The translations under genes were made by a program, and so were the position numbers. The notes beneath the pieces are model-generated. The model was given only the letters and a program-made list of their open reading frames with translations, did no database searches and was not told the origin of the DNA. A DNA stretch of 44,870 nt, taken from Nitrospirota bacterium. Its GTDB lineage: Bacteria > Nitrospirota > Thermodesulfovibrionia > Thermodesulfovibrionales > UBA6898. The DNA lies in NCBI GenBank assembly GCA_012026685.1, contig VEOY01000160.1, forward strand, positions 1 to 44,870, in the 5' to 3' direction. This document shows, one piece after another, positions 44,490-44,870 of this stretch; within the stretch, counting starts at the first letter, position 1; each line of letters opens with the position of its first letter.

Positions 44490-44639
44490 CCCCCCTGATC
44501 TATGCTGCTTCTGTGATGTTCAGCCCCTGAAATCTGCTTTGTTTTTCATTAATTGTATTGACTCCTGGTCCGGACCTCAATTCATCACAGGATATATTTT
44601 TTATAACTTTCGATATAGACCGAGCATGCTTCCCGTGCG

Positions 44640-44870
44640 CTATGCGCTCATCTGCCCGTTTTCGAATGAATGGGACACAAGGGCAGCGGCAACCCCTACC
44701 CCCGTGGAAGCCGGTTCCACTCTCACAACCTCTCCCTGGCAACGCAGGCAGACCGAAGGGTTCGGTACCGCATAGTGCATGGCAATAGTGAACTCGACCG
44801 TATCACCCACGGAAAAGGGCTGATCTGTCTCAAAAAATACTCCCTTCATACTTACATCCCGGGTAACGCC
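44640..44870 (-). CDS. PilZ-domain protein, N-terminal part outside the window
   Basis: The open frame continues through the right end of the window, so the 77 codons seen are only the C-terminal part. The segment GVTRDVSMKGVFFET carries the conserved PilZ D-x-S-x-x-G motif for c-di-GMP binding; the RxxxR part would lie upstream, beyond the edge. The strand-rich FSVGDTVEFTIAM and CQGEVVRVEPASTGVGVAAAL match the beta-barrel. It could be a receiver of the c-di-GMP signal also handled by the HD-GYP and GGDEF proteins, though it is 10 kb away. Confidence 0.75.
   Translation of the reverse strand, partial: GVTRDVSMKGVFFETDQPFSVGDTVEFTIAMHYAVPNPSVCLRCQGEVVRVEPASTGVGVAAALVSHSFENGQMSA

Noticed and set aside
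1-44870. Mobile element, prophage or genomic island
   Set aside because: No transposase, integrase, terminal repeats or phage genes are present, and operons are intact. The single tRNA has no integrase or repeated 3' end beside it.

Overview
The window looks like a chromosomal segment of a free-living anaerobe of the Nitrospirota (Thermodesulfovibrionia-like) or a close relative. This is inferred from gene content: a dissimilatory sulfate-activation and APS-reduction cluster (adk-sat-aprBA-qmoABC, with a proton-pumping pyrophosphatase), a group 3b NiFe hydrogenase, a multihaem cytochrome c and large multidomain c-di-GMP/two-component proteins. A phylogenetic placement was not possible. I see no insertion sequences, prophage, CRISPR array or rRNA.

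Layout. 1-5.3 kb: an exported TPR protein (minus strand), then a four-gene NAD(P)-linked hydrogenase/sulfhydrogenase operon (plus strand, beta-gamma-delta-alpha). 5.3-7.0 kb: a cysteine-cluster (YkgJ-type) protein and a small orphan protein. 7.1-20.0 kb: a long minus-strand run, in transcription order rdgB, adk, sat, aprB, aprA, qmoA, qmoB, qmoC, a CBS-domain protein and hppA. It covers sulfate activation, APS reduction, electron supply from the quinone pool, and removal of the by-products AMP and PPi. A good sigma70-type promoter lies upstream of adk, and conspicuous RNA hairpins sit between sat and aprB and between aprA and qmoA. 20.2-25.9 kb: RDD protein, mreBCD-mrdA-rodA (rod-shape elongation operon) and an elongator tRNA-Met. 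25.9-29.4 kb: a minus-strand group made of a Tat-exported flavoprotein resembling spermidine dehydrogenase, a signal-peptide-bearing spermidine-synthase-like protein and a membrane protein. 29.6-34.4 kb: ogt, a 1126-residue hybrid sensor kinase and an HD-GYP response regulator. 34.5-37.0 kb: a DUF3553-like protein, yjbQ, pdxA and rsmA. 37.0-38.2 kb: a pentahaem cytochrome c interrupted by an in-frame TGA. 38.5-41.1 kb: GNAT, a short cation-diffusion-facilitator-like protein, an arsenate-reductase/LMW-phosphatase protein and an MgtC-type protein. 41.4-44.4 kb: an exported protein with PKD-like domains, HYR repeats and a PxKF-like C-terminus. The window ends inside a PilZ-domain gene.

Most striking observation: the cytochrome gene keeps its reading frame on both sides of an in-frame TGA. 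That codon is followed at the right distance by a hairpin that fits the bacterial SECIS pattern, so the gene probably encodes a selenocysteine-containing multihaem cytochrome. It has its own strong promoter and a 19-bp palindromic operator candidate. Other points of interest are a hydrogenase large subunit that ends exactly at the last histidine of its metal-binding motif (no peptide to cleave), a possible exported polyamine-type enzyme set, and a sensor kinase with an N-terminal Rossmann domain and a degenerate GGDEF domain that keeps its RxxD site.
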